DNA of 64,000 bases from CAYPPG01 sp964412555. Its GTDB lineage: Bacteria > Hinthialibacterota > Hinthialibacteria > Hinthialibacterales > Hinthialibacteraceae. Position 1 is the stretch's first letter; each line of letters opens with the position of its first letter. Below are positions 43,881-53,596 of the stretch, in pieces. The notes beneath the pieces were generated by a model, which made no database searches, was not told where the DNA came from, and saw only the letters and a program-made list of their open reading frames with translations. Location: positions 247,635 to 311,634 of the forward strand of contig CAYPPG010000001.1 of NCBI GenBank assembly GCA_964412555.1, written 5' to 3'. Made by a program: the position numbers and the translations under genes.

Positions 43881-43915
43881 CTTGCCGAGTGTAATCTTAT
43901 CCGAAACTGGGCAAG
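43881..43915. repeat. CTTGCC/GGCAAG inverted repeat upstream of the STAS gene
   Basis: CTTGCC (43881-43886) and GGCAAG (43910-43915) with a 23-base loop, within the 5' leader of the STAS transcript. Same core as the other hairpins, long loop. Confidence 0.3.
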
Positions 43916-43990
43916 TTAACAATCAAATTATAAATCTATTTACTTTCCATTCCGAGTAAAACAAGTCCGATTTCGTCCTTATTTTGTATT

Positions 43991-43999
43991 ATTATAACA
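43991..43999 (-). promoter_or_regulatory. Extended -10 promoter of the STAS/RsbW operon
   Basis: Minus strand TGTTATAAT, perfect extended -10 (hexamer 43991-43996), giving a leader of about 140 bases before 43846. No good -35. Confidence 0.5.
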
Positions 44000-44082
44000 T
44001 ACAGGATTCACTTTGATCGGTGAACAAACCAATTTCTACGATAATCTGTTTTTTCGTTCCTTCTTTGATTCATTTTATTAAA

Positions 44083-44100
44083 AACTTGACTCCTCAAGTT
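44083..44100 (-). terminator. Terminator of the glycosylasparaginase gene
   Basis: Minus strand AACTTGA, loop GGAG, TCAAGTT, then TTTAATAAAA. The hairpin starts about 9 bases after the stop codon at 44109. Short but well placed. Confidence 0.55.
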
Positions 44101-44108
44101 GTTACCTT

Positions 44109-44984
44109 TTATTGAAAATCCTGATTCCAAATGGAAGCCTCTTTCAGATTATTCTCACCGATCTCTTCCTGCACAGCATACACAAAGCCTTTCTGCATTC
44201 CAGCCGCTCCGGTTTCACCCACCTTGTTCAAGGCAATGAAACCGAGTTGAAAATCGACGTTCGGCCGATTCCGCGCAACAACTCGTTTGATCAATTCTTC
44301 ACACGCTTTCTGAGGCGAAAAACCATTTCGCATCATTTCTACGATAGCGAAAGCACCGCAAACTTCAATGGCTCGTTCACCGACCCCCGTTCCAACGGCT
44401 CCACCGACGTTCCCATCCATATACAATCCTGATCCGATTAAAGGAGAATCTCCAACTCGTCCACTCCATTTCATGGCCAGTCCGCTGGTAGTACAGACAA
44501 CCGCCATATCTCCCTGCATATCCATCGCCAAAACACCAATTGTATCATGACCGGATTCTCCGCTGCGTTTTTCCAATTGCCCGGCATACCAGGCCGCACT
44601 TTTCGGCGTCAATAAATTTTCTTCCCGGAATCCATGCTTGAGTGCAAATTCTTTCGCTCCCTCGCTGACCAGCATAATATGTTTTCCTTCTTCCAACACT
44701 TTTCGGGCGACAGAAGAAGGATTCCGGATATTTTCAATCGCGGCAACCGAACCCATTTTTCCGGTTCTTCCATCAATCATGGCGGCATCCAATTGAACAA
44801 CCCCCATCTCATTCGGAAAGCCTCCATAACCGACACTGGTAATCTCCGGATTGTTTTCAGTCACATTGGCGGCCACTTCCACAGCATCCAGTGCCGTCCC
44901 GTCGCTGGTAAGAGCTTCCCAGCCCGCGGCGTTGGCTTCTAGACCAAATTTCCATGTTGAAAGAATGATGGGCTTTTTCACCAT
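44109..44984 (-). CDS. Glycosylasparaginase / isoaspartyl peptidase family Ntn-hydrolase
   Basis: 291 residues. Autoprocessing precursor: the nucleophile threonine is in HDTIGVLAMD near residue 148, giving alpha and beta chains on cleavage. LDAVEVAANVTENNPEITSVGYGGFPNEMG, LDAAMIDG and the beta-chain GDSPLIGSGLYMDG with VGAVGTGxGE-like GGAVGTGVGERAI fit aspartylglucosaminidase (HDTIG) better than plant-type isoaspartyl peptidase (GTVG). No signal peptide, so cytosolic, unlike the lysosomal relatives. Confidence 0.9.
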   Translation of the reverse strand: MVKKPIILSTWKFGLEANAAGWEALTSDGTALDAVEVAANVTENNPEITSVGYGGFPNEMGVVQLDAAMIDGRTGKMGSVAAIENIRNPSSVARKVLEEGKHIMLVSEGAKEFALKHGFREENLLTPKSAAWYAGQLEKRSGESGHDTIGVLAMDMQGDMAVVCTTSGLAMKWSGRVGDSPLIGSGLYMDGNVGGAVGTGVGERAIEVCGAFAIVEMMRNGFSPQKACEELIKRVVARNRPNVDFQLGFIALNKVGETGAAGMQKGFVYAVQEEIGENNLKEASIWNQDFQ

Positions 44985-45380
44985 ATTTCACGTCCGAGAA
45001 CAATAGGGTATTGTTGTTTAGTATGATAGAGAAGTTGTATGAAGTTAAGGGGAAAACCAAAACATTCTTTTTTTTGAGAACAATAATACAACAGCGGCAT
45101 CGAAATCATTACCGGTGATTCTTCGAAAATTTGAAAATACAATCAAAATGGACAGCTCAATCCTATAAGTAATCTTTTGAATATTGTGAAAAACGAGTAT
45201 GATTCAAATTATAGGATGTATAATATCGATAATATAATCAAGGCAAAAACAAAACGAGCGATAGACTGATTGACACGAACAATCGTTGTAGAATTTTTAA
45301 TTATGATGACGATTCAAATACACAGGGGAACCCTCTTTCATGAGCAGTCATTGTCTTTTCCTTATTGAGAGTCAACTAAC
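44985..45380. other. 396-base intergenic region upstream of rng
   Basis: AT-rich spacer between divergent genes. TTGACA at 45270-45275 is the best -35, but the only good -10 candidates (TAGAAT 45289, TATGAT 45302) are badly spaced at 13 and 26 bases. No ORF, hairpin or riboswitch recognised. GAGAG precedes the rng start. Confidence 0.4.
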
Positions 45381-46712
45381 ATGAAATCGAACAAACAAAA
45401 AAGCCATCCGTCTCAACAAAAAACCAGTAAAAAAACAAACCAAAGAATGATCTTTGCCAATGAGGCAGGCTATCAAGTTGCCACGATAACCGAGAACGAT
45501 CGTCTAACCGATTTTTGGATTCAAGAAGAACAACGTGTCGATCGGGGAACATCGGGGAACATTTACCGGGGAACCGTAGAAAAAGTTCTTCCCGCCTTAA
45601 ATGCGGCATTTGTGGATATCGGATTGGATCGTCATGGTTTCCTTAGTTTCAGCGAAGTCGGCGTCGAGAACCGCATGAACAGAAATCGAAAAAAGCGGGG
45701 CAACCAACAAAAAAAGAAAACAGAAAGTCCTTTAAAGGAAGGGCAAACCGTTCTCGTGCAGATTTCCAAAGAAGCCATTGCCGATAAGGGACCCGCCTTA
45801 ACAGGAAAAATTTCTCTGCCTGGCCGATTTCTGGTTTACATGCCCGGCGCCAGGGCGATTCGCATGTCCAAGATGCTTGATAGTGCAGAAAGAAAACGAT
45901 TTCATGAATTATTGGAAAAAGAATTTACGCTGGAAGGAGGATTGATTCTCCGGACCGCCGCACAGGGCCGGAGTAAGAAAGAAATCCAGCACGATTTAGG
46001 TTTTCTCACGCGTACGTGGAAGCGGATACAAAAAGATTTTGAAGTGGCGGAAGGCCCCAAATTGGTACACCGTGAGTTCGAACTGTTTGAAAAGGTGTTA
46101 CGGGATAATTTTTCTACCACCATTGATGAAATCGTAGTCGATCATCCTCGCTTGAAATATCGTATTGCCCAATTTCTTAAAGTGATTGCGCCCCGCAGCA
46201 ATCCGGACAAATTAATCAAATTTCACATGGACAAAGATCACTCCGTTTGGAGCACCTATAACTTGGTGCGGGATTTCGACCGTCTGTTTACTAAGCAAGT
46301 TTCTCTTGACTGTGGCGGATATATTATTATCGAAGAAATGGAAACCTTGACGGCAATCGACGTGAATTCCGGCAAGAACATCGATGGAAAAACCCAAGAA
46401 GAAACAATCCTTGAAACCAACCTGGAAGCGGCAGAGGAAATCCCCCGCCAGCTGCGCCTGCGGCAAATTGGGGGTATCATTATCATCGATTTCATCGATA
46501 TGCGGCTGAAACGCAATCAGGAAAAAGTTTTTAAAGCACTGGATAGAGAATTGAAAAAAGACCGAACACCTTCGGACATTATGCAATTCACCGATCTGGG
46601 ATTGATCCAGATAACAAGACAGCGGCTCGGAAAAAGCCTGACCAAACGGCTCACATATTCCTGTCCACACTGTAACGGGAGTGGTCTTCGACCCTCAATC
46701 TCTCTGTCCTAA
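45381..46712 (+). CDS. rng: Ribonuclease G/E family endoribonuclease, short form
   Basis: 443 residues. Cleaves single-stranded RNA in mRNA decay and rRNA maturation. After a Lys/Gln-rich N-terminus (1-25), an S1 domain with RGTSGNIYRGTVEKVLPALNAAFVDIG carries a basic insertion (NRNRKKRGNQQKKK). Catalytic Asp residues in TAIDVNSG (near 327) and IIIDFIDM (near 370) are present. The zinc-link CPHCNGSG is at 428. The chain ends 15 residues after it, so the small C-terminal domain of about 50-60 residues in RNase G is missing. First gene of a probable operon with a membrane protein and lpxB. Confidence 0.92.
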   Translation: MKSNKQKSHPSQQKTSKKTNQRMIFANEAGYQVATITENDRLTDFWIQEEQRVDRGTSGNIYRGTVEKVLPALNAAFVDIGLDRHGFLSFSEVGVENRMNRNRKKRGNQQKKKTESPLKEGQTVLVQISKEAIADKGPALTGKISLPGRFLVYMPGARAIRMSKMLDSAERKRFHELLEKEFTLEGGLILRTAAQGRSKKEIQHDLGFLTRTWKRIQKDFEVAEGPKLVHREFELFEKVLRDNFSTTIDEIVVDHPRLKYRIAQFLKVIAPRSNPDKLIKFHMDKDHSVWSTYNLVRDFDRLFTKQVSLDCGGYIIIEEMETLTAIDVNSGKNIDGKTQEETILETNLEAAEEIPRQLRLRQIGGIIIIDFIDMRLKRNQEKVFKALDRELKKDRTPSDIMQFTDLGLIQITRQRLGKSLTKRLTYSCPHCNGSGLRPSISLS

Positions 46713-46742
46713 GGCTACATCTATAATTTTTTTAATATTTCC

Positions 46743-48689
46743 ATGTTCAAGTCCAAAGGATTCCTATTTTTTCTATTCTTTTCAATTTTTTTGCTTCTGT
46801 TCGGTCGCGTTCGCATCGCCCCACCTGATTTGGCATTTTATTATTCGTTTGCCCATTCGCTCGTTTATGATCTGGATTTTTGCTTTGCAAATCAGTACGA
46901 ACATTTCCCATTCGCGTATCATGAACTCTATCTCTCATCGGAAGGATATCCTGCGAATGACTGGCCGATGGGAACAGGAATTTGTTGGACACCCTTTTTG
47001 TTGCTGAACCGTTTTCTTTCTTTTCCCGTTTCCTTTTTGGGATTGAACATGTCCGGTAGCGGATATGATTGGTTCGCTATGTGGCTTGTCTCGTTGGGAG
47101 CGACCATGCTGTATGGGGGTGGCACCGTTTATCTTTCTTATCGTTTATGCCGGCTGGAAGGTTTCGGGAAATCCTCCTCTTTATGGGCAACAGCTCTCAT
47201 AGCGATTGGAAGTTCTTTCACATACCATCTTTATGTCAATTCGGCTGATTCTCATCCTCCTTCCGCATTTTTCAGTGTTCTTTTTTTGTTGAGTCTGCGT
47301 CACTACCAACAAACACCGGACGAAAAAAAAGCCATGCTCATAGGAGCGGTGACGGGAATGGCGGCGTTGGTGCGTCCACATAACATACTGTTGCTTATCA
47401 TTCCCGCTGTCGAACTCTTTTTTTCCGGTAACCGTGCGCGCAATTACACCAAGCAGATCATCGGATTGAGTTTGATGATTTGCACTTCGGCTTTTGTGTT
47501 TTTTCCTCAATTACTCGTTTGGAAAGAACTATACGGCAATTGGCTGGCGATTCCGAGAGCAAACGAAGTGCTATGGACGCAGCCGGAACTCTACAAAATG
47601 CTTTTTTCCGATTTTCACGGGATGATTTCTTGGTCACCTCTATTCGGTCTGGGAATCCTTGGTTTATTCACAAAAAAACGCTTCATTCCTTTCACCATTC
47701 CGGTTCTACTTCAAATTTACATCTATTCCTGCAATCTCGCCTGGTGGGCGGGGGGTTCATTCGGTAATCGGAGAATGCTGGGATGCGTACCTTTTTTTCT
47801 ATTGGGACTTGCTGCTCTTTTCGATACAGTTCCGAAATTGTGGTTGAAATGCTTGTCGTGTCTCGCGGCATTATGGACTTTATTGTTGCTCTTCGCTGAA
47901 GTGAGCGGAGAAATTCAACTGAATCACTATCAACCATGGCCGGAAATCATCAGCGCTGTAACCAATGGTTTTGTTCCGGGAATCATCGCACATTTTACGG
48001 CTCCTGAATGGGGAGAGTATAGCATGGAAAGACTAATGGGATTTGGCATTCTTCTCATTCTCCTGCCTCTGACATGGCAAGGAATATATTTGTTGAAAAG
48101 AAAAACATTCACGTATCTCACAACTGGAATTCTGATTCTTGCCACTTTCATCAATCTCGTTTGCCTGTCTGCTGCCATAAAAAGCCCTAAAGCTCTTGCA
48201 GAATCAGATACATCGGATTATTTCCCTTACGATCGATTCACATGGGTTGTTTACTATGAACATGGTTTCTATCTTATGAAAACCGATCAAAATTCACGGT
48301 CGCTGGAAAAATATCTCGCCGCTTGTATCATCGAACCGCGTCATCCTGAACCGTGGATGTATGCGTCTTATCTGATGGAACAATTCGAGTGGTATGAAGC
48401 AGGGTACTACTACGCCTATGAGGGAATGGTGAGAGGTCAGAGAAGTGGGCAGTTTTTTGATTTGTTTGAGCGATTATTAGACCATATGATTCAAACGCAA
48501 TCCGAACGTCTTCATCTCTATTACAACCAGCGGGGAGTAATCCACGCTTTGAGGCGGGACTACGTATCCGCCGAATATGATTTCCGCATGGCATTGCAGA
48601 CAAAATCAGATTATGATCTCGCTCAGAAAAATATTGAAATCATGAAGGGAATTCAACTAGGAAAACGAGAACCTTTTCAATGGCAGTAA
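46743..48689 (+). CDS. Multi-span membrane protein, PMT-like, with C-terminal helical repeats
   Basis: 648 residues. About eleven membrane segments in residues 1-480. The first loop has FAHSLVYDLDFCFANQYEHF with acidic residues, and YLSSEGYPANDWPMGTG, as in GT39/GT83-like lipid-linked sugar transferases, but no family is firmly recognised. Residues 500-648 are soluble and TPR-like (SLEKYLAACIIEPRHPEPW, VIHALRRDYVSAEYDFRMAL). It overlaps the start of lpxB by 10 bases and follows rng by 30, so an envelope glycolipid role is a reasonable inference. Confidence 0.65.
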   Translation: MFKSKGFLFFLFFSIFLLLFGRVRIAPPDLAFYYSFAHSLVYDLDFCFANQYEHFPFAYHELYLSSEGYPANDWPMGTGICWTPFLLLNRFLSFPVSFLGLNMSGSGYDWFAMWLVSLGATMLYGGGTVYLSYRLCRLEGFGKSSSLWATALIAIGSSFTYHLYVNSADSHPPSAFFSVLFLLSLRHYQQTPDEKKAMLIGAVTGMAALVRPHNILLLIIPAVELFFSGNRARNYTKQIIGLSLMICTSAFVFFPQLLVWKELYGNWLAIPRANEVLWTQPELYKMLFSDFHGMISWSPLFGLGILGLFTKKRFIPFTIPVLLQIYIYSCNLAWWAGGSFGNRRMLGCVPFFLLGLAALFDTVPKLWLKCLSCLAALWTLLLLFAEVSGEIQLNHYQPWPEIISAVTNGFVPGIIAHFTAPEWGEYSMERLMGFGILLILLPLTWQGIYLLKRKTFTYLTTGILILATFINLVCLSAAIKSPKALAESDTSDYFPYDRFTWVVYYEHGFYLMKTDQNSRSLEKYLAACIIEPRHPEPWMYASYLMEQFEWYEAGYYYAYEGMVRGQRSGQFFDLFERLLDHMIQTQSERLHLYYNQRGVIHALRRDYVSAEYDFRMALQTKSDYDLAQKNIEIMKGIQLGKREPFQWQ

Positions 48690-49846
48690 ACTCTAAAAAC
48701 CACATGAAAAAAAAATTGAAATTGTTTATCTCGGTAGGCGAAGAATCCGCCGATCTACATGCTTCCCGTTTGTGTGAAGCTCTTCTTCACGCCAATCCGG
48801 ATATTGAACTCTTTGGATTCGGGGGATCCAAAATGAAAGCGGCCGGTGTTGAAATTTTATTTCCACTTCCCGAACTGGCATTGATCGGATTCGCCGAAGT
48901 CATCAAAAAACTGCCGAAAATATTCAAAATCAAGAAACTCGCCGTGAAAACTTGGAATGAAAAGAAACCCGATGCGATTCTCCTTGTCGATTTCCCCGGG
49001 TTCCATCTTCGGTTGGCGAAACAGGCCCATGAAATGGGCATTCCCGTTCTTTACTACATTGCTCCCCAAGTGTGGGCTTGGAGAGAAGAACGCGTACAGT
49101 CAATGAAAAAAACTATCGATCAATTACTGGTTATCTTTCCTTTTGAGGAACGATTTTTCAATAAACGGGGAATTCAAACCAAATATGTCGGGCATCCGTT
49201 GTGCGAACGAATCGTAGCCCATGAAAGAATGCCCCAAGATACCGACATTCTTCCGGAAATCCCGACAATTGGATTATTACCTGGCAGCCGAAACAACGAA
49301 TTGAAGTATCTACTTGCTGTCATGATCGAAGCGGCAAAAATCGTACGCGAAATTATGCCCCACGTTCAATTTATTTTACCGTTGGCGGAGACATTGCCCG
49401 AACATATATTGGATCAATATAATCTCCCATCCTGGATTGAAGTATGCCGGGATCCTACTTATGAGAGAAGAAAAAGTCTTACTTTCGCTTGGACATGTTC
49501 CGGTACGGCAACCATTGAAAATGCTTTATTGGGTATTCCCATGGCAGTCGTTTTTCGGACCGGGAAAATCAATATTTTCTTGGGGAGACGGTTTGTGCGC
49601 GTTCCCTATATCGGCATGGTCAACTTGATCGCTCAAAAAGGGATTTGTCCGGAATTTATTCAGGAACAATGTCAACCGAAGGTGCTTGCACGAAATGCGG
49701 AAGAATTATTGACCAATCCCGTCAGATATAAAGAGATGAAAGATGATTTGCAGAGAGTACGCGAGAAAATAGGGGGGAAGAAAACTTCCGAACTGACGGC
49801 AAAAGAAATCATTTCGTTCTTGGATAAGCGTGAATGCTCTTCCTGA
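48680..49846 (+). CDS. lpxB: Lipid-A-disaccharide synthase
   Basis: 388 residues. Condenses UDP-2,3-diacylglucosamine with lipid X (GT19). Family blocks: FISVGEESADLHASRLCEAL, LFGFGGSKMKAAGVE, LALIGFAEVIKKLPKI, DFPGFHLRLAKQAHEMGIPVLYYIAPQVWAW, and SRNNELKYLLAVMIEAA. Proves that the organism makes lipid A or a close relative, hence an outer membrane. The start may be 48680 (overlapping the previous gene) or the ATG at 48704; neither has a clear ribosome site. Other lpx genes are not in the window. Confidence 0.95.
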   Translation: MAVNSKNHMKKKLKLFISVGEESADLHASRLCEALLHANPDIELFGFGGSKMKAAGVEILFPLPELALIGFAEVIKKLPKIFKIKKLAVKTWNEKKPDAILLVDFPGFHLRLAKQAHEMGIPVLYYIAPQVWAWREERVQSMKKTIDQLLVIFPFEERFFNKRGIQTKYVGHPLCERIVAHERMPQDTDILPEIPTIGLLPGSRNNELKYLLAVMIEAAKIVREIMPHVQFILPLAETLPEHILDQYNLPSWIEVCRDPTYERRKSLTFAWTCSGTATIENALLGIPMAVVFRTGKINIFLGRRFVRVPYIGMVNLIAQKGICPEFIQEQCQPKVLARNAEELLTNPVRYKEMKDDLQRVREKIGGKKTSELTAKEIISFLDKRECSS

Positions 49847-49850
49847 TAGG

Positions 49851-49877
49851 CGAGTAACTCAAACCACACTCGTCTTT
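49851..49877 (+). terminator. Weak terminator between lpxB and the Wzz-like gene
   Basis: CGAGT, 12-base loop, ACTCG, then TCTTTTATT. It sits between two convergent stops. Short stem. Confidence 0.3.
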
Positions 49878-51154
49878 TATTCCGGTTCGATGATCGTGTT
49901 TATGGTCTCGTCGGAACTGACCAATCCGTATAGATCGAGGAAGAGATAATAGAGAAATGAAATGAGAAAAGCCATGGTTCCGACCACGGCGACAATCAGA
50001 GACCGCCGGGGATACATTTTTTTCTTGCTCGGTGTTGCTTCCCGAATCACATAAATATCTTGTCGTTCGGTAATAACAGTCGTCGGCGCCCAACTTTCCT
50101 GTTTGTCGATTCCGCTGAATACTTCCAACTCACGATCCAAGTTGGCTTTTAAAATCATTTCTTCGACGTCCATTTCGAATATTTTTTTCTGAAGTTCCTT
50201 ACTTTCCTTTTCGAGCTCTGTTAATCTCGCTTGCATCGCGTCGCGTTTTTCTTTGCGTGCCGGTAAATCCACCATCAATTTTTTGTACTCTTTCAACAAC
50301 TCCAAATAACCGGTATTGAGAGACTCTGCGACGAAAGTCATCCCCCCGAGATTACTCATATTGAAATTCGGATTTTTTTCCCGATAGGATTCAAGCATGA
50401 CATTGTCTTCAAATACAAATCGTTTGGTTGGAATGATCATGTCGAATTCCGTTGTCGCCGAGAAAATTTTCTCGAATTCTTCTGCTTGGTATTCCAACTC
50501 GATAATAGAACCATTCAAGGTTTCAAGTTCCTGCCGGAGGGTAGCAATGTTGGTGTTGTAGGTATCCAATTCCGCGATCGCTAACGGTTTCAAATTTTTT
50601 TGAAGACCGTCCAAATACATATTGCTATACCCAATAACCGTGGAACTGATGTTGTTCACTTCTACCGATAGTTGTTCAATACTCGATTTTTTTTCACTTT
50701 CGATAAACGATTTACTCACCTGCACTGCTTCAGTCGCCAGGTCATTGGCAACATTGGCGGCAATTTGTGCATCTTCCAATTCCGCATAAATTCTCATCAC
50801 ACTGGTTTGAGTCAGAACATCCACACCGATGCGTGCTCCAAGTTCTTCAGGATACTTTAAATTAAATGGAGGATCATACAGATTGTATTTATCCATCAAA
50901 TCCGAAAGAATGGAATTATGAGTAATCAAAGGCGGAAAAGTGTACATGGGGTGAGTGGGATGTTCCATCGTCCGTTCCCCCAATTTGGATTTATTCATAA
51001 CCAAAAACGCCTCAGCTCCATAGCGGTTATGAATGAGTAAACTGCATAATGCGCCAATCATCATGACAATGAAAGTGAAAAACAAGATCCGTTTTCCCCT
51101 TTCCCACATAACATGAAACACAGCGGACAGATTGATTTCTTTTTCGATTGCCAT
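49877..51154 (-). CDS. Wzz/GumC-like polysaccharide co-polymerase
   Basis: 425 residues. Two membrane helices at about 22-42 and 388-410 bracket a large periplasmic region with a long coiled coil (about 140-360), the chain-length determinant topology. N-terminal INLSAVFHVMWERGKRILFF and DVLTQTSVMRIYAELEDAQIAANVAND match the Wzz domain. The C-terminal VIREATPSKKKMYPRR before the second helix is the typical GNVR-like/proline segment. No C-terminal tyrosine kinase domain. Would control export or length of a surface polysaccharide. Confidence 0.85.
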   Translation of the reverse strand: MAIEKEINLSAVFHVMWERGKRILFFTFIVMMIGALCSLLIHNRYGAEAFLVMNKSKLGERTMEHPTHPMYTFPPLITHNSILSDLMDKYNLYDPPFNLKYPEELGARIGVDVLTQTSVMRIYAELEDAQIAANVANDLATEAVQVSKSFIESEKKSSIEQLSVEVNNISSTVIGYSNMYLDGLQKNLKPLAIAELDTYNTNIATLRQELETLNGSIIELEYQAEEFEKIFSATTEFDMIIPTKRFVFEDNVMLESYREKNPNFNMSNLGGMTFVAESLNTGYLELLKEYKKLMVDLPARKEKRDAMQARLTELEKESKELQKKIFEMDVEEMILKANLDRELEVFSGIDKQESWAPTTVITERQDIYVIREATPSKKKMYPRRSLIVAVVGTMAFLISFLYYLFLDLYGLVSSDETINTIIEPE

Positions 51155-51246
51155 AGATCCGTTCCTCTAATAAATGAGATCTTTATTAAAATAAAAACAT
51201 ACTCTCCCTGCAAATCGTCACACAATGCCATCAGGATCCGATGAGA

Positions 51247-52452
51247 TCAATTCACCTTAGACGGCGTACGTAGGGGTAGAATAAAAGAAGGGGTTCGTTC
51301 TTTTTTCGAAGGCTCGATATCCGATTCACCCTTGTATTTCAAATTCTCTTCATACAGTTTCAAATTGAACTTTTGTTTCAATTGTTCACGCCATTCTTCG
51401 AGTTTATCTTTGACAAATTTTTTCGGTAGCGTTTTTTTCACCATCTCGGAATCAAAAGAATGTACATAGGACGCACTCGTATCCTTCATCAAAAAGAAAG
51501 CGTATCCATCTTCAAATGGAACGATGTTCGATAATTCGCCGGGTTTTACGCGCGCCAGTTCATCAAAAAAAGCTTGTTCATACTTTTCGTGGAACATTTC
51601 GTGTTCGTACACGATTACGAAACCGTAATTGTAATCTTTATCCGGTGTTTCCGAATACTGAATGGCGTAATTTTGGATCACTTTTCGTTTTTCCTTGAAC
51701 GTCTCCAAGGCATCCATTTTTTCTTTCACTTCTTGACGGAGTTTCGAGGCAAGTTCTTTGGCTTCTTCTTGAGAACGTTTCTTTCCGCTCAAGATAACAA
51801 CTTGATTGAATTCATATCGGGCTGGAGGAGAAAACAAATCGATATTTTTTTGGTAATAATCCTTCAAAACTTCTTCGGTCATATTTTCCTGGATTTCTTT
51901 CATCCGTTCCTCGAGACACTTTGGCCCCAGCTGAACATTGGACAAGATTTTTTTCAAATCTTCTTCGGTTTGTCCGGCTTTTTTCAAATGCTCAAGGTAT
52001 TCCTCTTCCGTATTGAAATTCCCTCGAAATTCACGAAGATATTGTTCTTGCTCTGCAGGAGTGACAGTCACATTTCGTTCCTGGGCTTCCAATAAAAGTA
52101 AATAATTATCGACTAGAGTATTCAGTGTTTTCTGCCGTTCATTTTCGATGAATTTTTTGACTAAAGCGTCTTCTTTACCTGATTGTATATAATACTGAAC
52201 ACGCTTACGGATCACCATATCAATCTGGGAAAGATAGATTTTTCCACCGCGCCATTCGGCAACCAACAGATCGTTTTCATAAAGTGGTTGAGAATCTTTA
52301 GTCAGTGGAGTAGAAGCGGAATTCACCGGATCTTGGTTTGTGAAATCGGAATCAGATATCGAATCGTTATTGCCACAAGAAAGTACGAATAATCCTATCA
52401 AAAAGCAAAAAAAGAATTGCATCAACTTCACAGATGACTTCTCCATATACAA
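51247..52452 (-). CDS. SurA/PrsA-like peptidyl-prolyl isomerase lipoprotein
   Basis: 401 residues. Lipoprotein signal with lipobox VLSC (Cys26). Residues 60-190 are a SurA_N-like helical chaperone region (ARWRGGKIYLSQIDMVI pattern, EAQERNVTVTPAEQEQYL). Residues 215-340 resemble a parvulin domain (ARYEFNQVVILSGKKRSQEEAKELASKLR ... VKPGELSNIVPFEDGYAFFLMKD). Likely folds outer-membrane or secreted proteins. It lies 28 bases after the repeat protein and 92 bases before the Wzz-like gene, all on the minus strand. Confidence 0.82.
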   Translation of the reverse strand: MYMEKSSVKLMQFFFCFLIGLFVLSCGNNDSISDSDFTNQDPVNSASTPLTKDSQPLYENDLLVAEWRGGKIYLSQIDMVIRKRVQYYIQSGKEDALVKKFIENERQKTLNTLVDNYLLLLEAQERNVTVTPAEQEQYLREFRGNFNTEEEYLEHLKKAGQTEEDLKKILSNVQLGPKCLEERMKEIQENMTEEVLKDYYQKNIDLFSPPARYEFNQVVILSGKKRSQEEAKELASKLRQEVKEKMDALETFKEKRKVIQNYAIQYSETPDKDYNYGFVIVYEHEMFHEKYEQAFFDELARVKPGELSNIVPFEDGYAFFLMKDTSASYVHSFDSEMVKKTLPKKFVKDKLEEWREQLKQKFNLKLYEENLKYKGESDIEPSKKERTPSFILPLRTPSKVN

Positions 52453-52480
52453 CTACATCCTCTTCATAAACACAATGATT

Positions 52481-53386
52481 TTATTCTTGCACACGGGCAC
52501 CGGGGCCGGTGTGGATTTGACTTTGCATCATCCCACTAAAATCAGGCATTTTTCGATTCGGATGATACTTTTCCCAGTATCTTTGGTATAATTCCTGTTG
52601 TTTTTCAGGATTCATTTCAGGAACTTTATAGTTCTTCCCATGATGTTCAAATTTTTGTCCATACCGTTTTAGATATTCTTCTCTTCCCTTTTCTTTTTCT
52701 TCTTCCGTTATAGGACGAGGGTTTTGCATCCCGACCGGCGGTTGGTATCCTTTGCTCAGTTCTTTAAATTTGTCGCCCCAGCGAATCATATAGTATTCAT
52801 AGGCTTGTGCTTGCTCTTCCGGCGTCAGCGCACGAGGATTCTTTTTTATATCCTCAAAAAAATCAGGCACTTCCGCTCGACGTAGCCGGAAGGTTGACTC
52901 TCCCAATTTCAGAAGAACATGCTCAGCAGTCAATTGTGTGACTTCAATACCATTGTCGAATTGCTTCCCTACAAAAACCTTGATTAACACATTCTGCCGG
53001 GTATCGCGAATATGTCCCAGTTTCGTCGTTCCGACTTGAGAATACGTCTCATACACCCAATCATGGACGTAAGCAAGTAAGTTATGTTTATCCAGTTCTT
53101 TCCGATCTTTCGGCTGAGAAGCCGCCGGCTCTTCGGTCGGAACAGGTTGAGGCACTTCCGTAATGTCCGGTGGAACTTGTACCGGCAGTGGTTGAGTTTC
53201 TTTAGGGAAAAAATCCAAAATGTGCTTTGCCGCCGGGTCCGCTTCGACAACCGGTTTCGGCTGCCGTTCAATATCAATCGGTTTTACGGCAATTTCTTTT
53301 TTCGATTGTGTCGGCACATTTACAACGACAAAAACGATTAGTACTACAAGCAGCACACATGTAAATACTATCAGCAATGAGCGCAT
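52481..53386 (-). CDS. Anchored protein with three degenerate repeats, unknown function
   Basis: 301 residues. Membrane/signal segment at 3-23, then a proline-rich linker (30-95), then a small beta-like domain with VLIKVFVGKQFDNGIEVTQL and LLKLGESTFRLRR resembling pilus PilP/GspC-type HR domains (weak). Residues 195-290 hold three copies of a repeat: PRALTPEEQAQAYEYYMIRWG, PRPITEEEKEKGREEYLKRYG, and PEKQQELYQRYWEKYH, about 34 residues apart in the first two. Nothing else recognised. First gene of the group leading to the PPIase-like and Wzz-like genes. Confidence 0.7.
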   Translation of the reverse strand: MRSLLIVFTCVLLVVLIVFVVVNVPTQSKKEIAVKPIDIERQPKPVVEADPAAKHILDFFPKETQPLPVQVPPDITEVPQPVPTEEPAASQPKDRKELDKHNLLAYVHDWVYETYSQVGTTKLGHIRDTRQNVLIKVFVGKQFDNGIEVTQLTAEHVLLKLGESTFRLRRAEVPDFFEDIKKNPRALTPEEQAQAYEYYMIRWGDKFKELSKGYQPPVGMQNPRPITEEEKEKGREEYLKRYGQKFEHHGKNYKVPEMNPEKQQELYQRYWEKYHPNRKMPDFSGMMQSQIHTGPGARVQE

Positions 53387-53596
53387 CTATATATCCTTTC
53401 ACTGAATGGAAAGTTCATCGGTGGATAATTCAAGATGTATCAAAATCTTTGCATGAATTTGTAAATTATACCCGCAAGTGAAAAATACAAACATTCAGTA
53501 ATAGTGTACCATGACTCTTCTATCGGGGGTAGTCCGTGATTCGGTAGGACGTTAAAGGGAAGAGAAGTTTACCCATGCCAAATGTCACTCATAACC

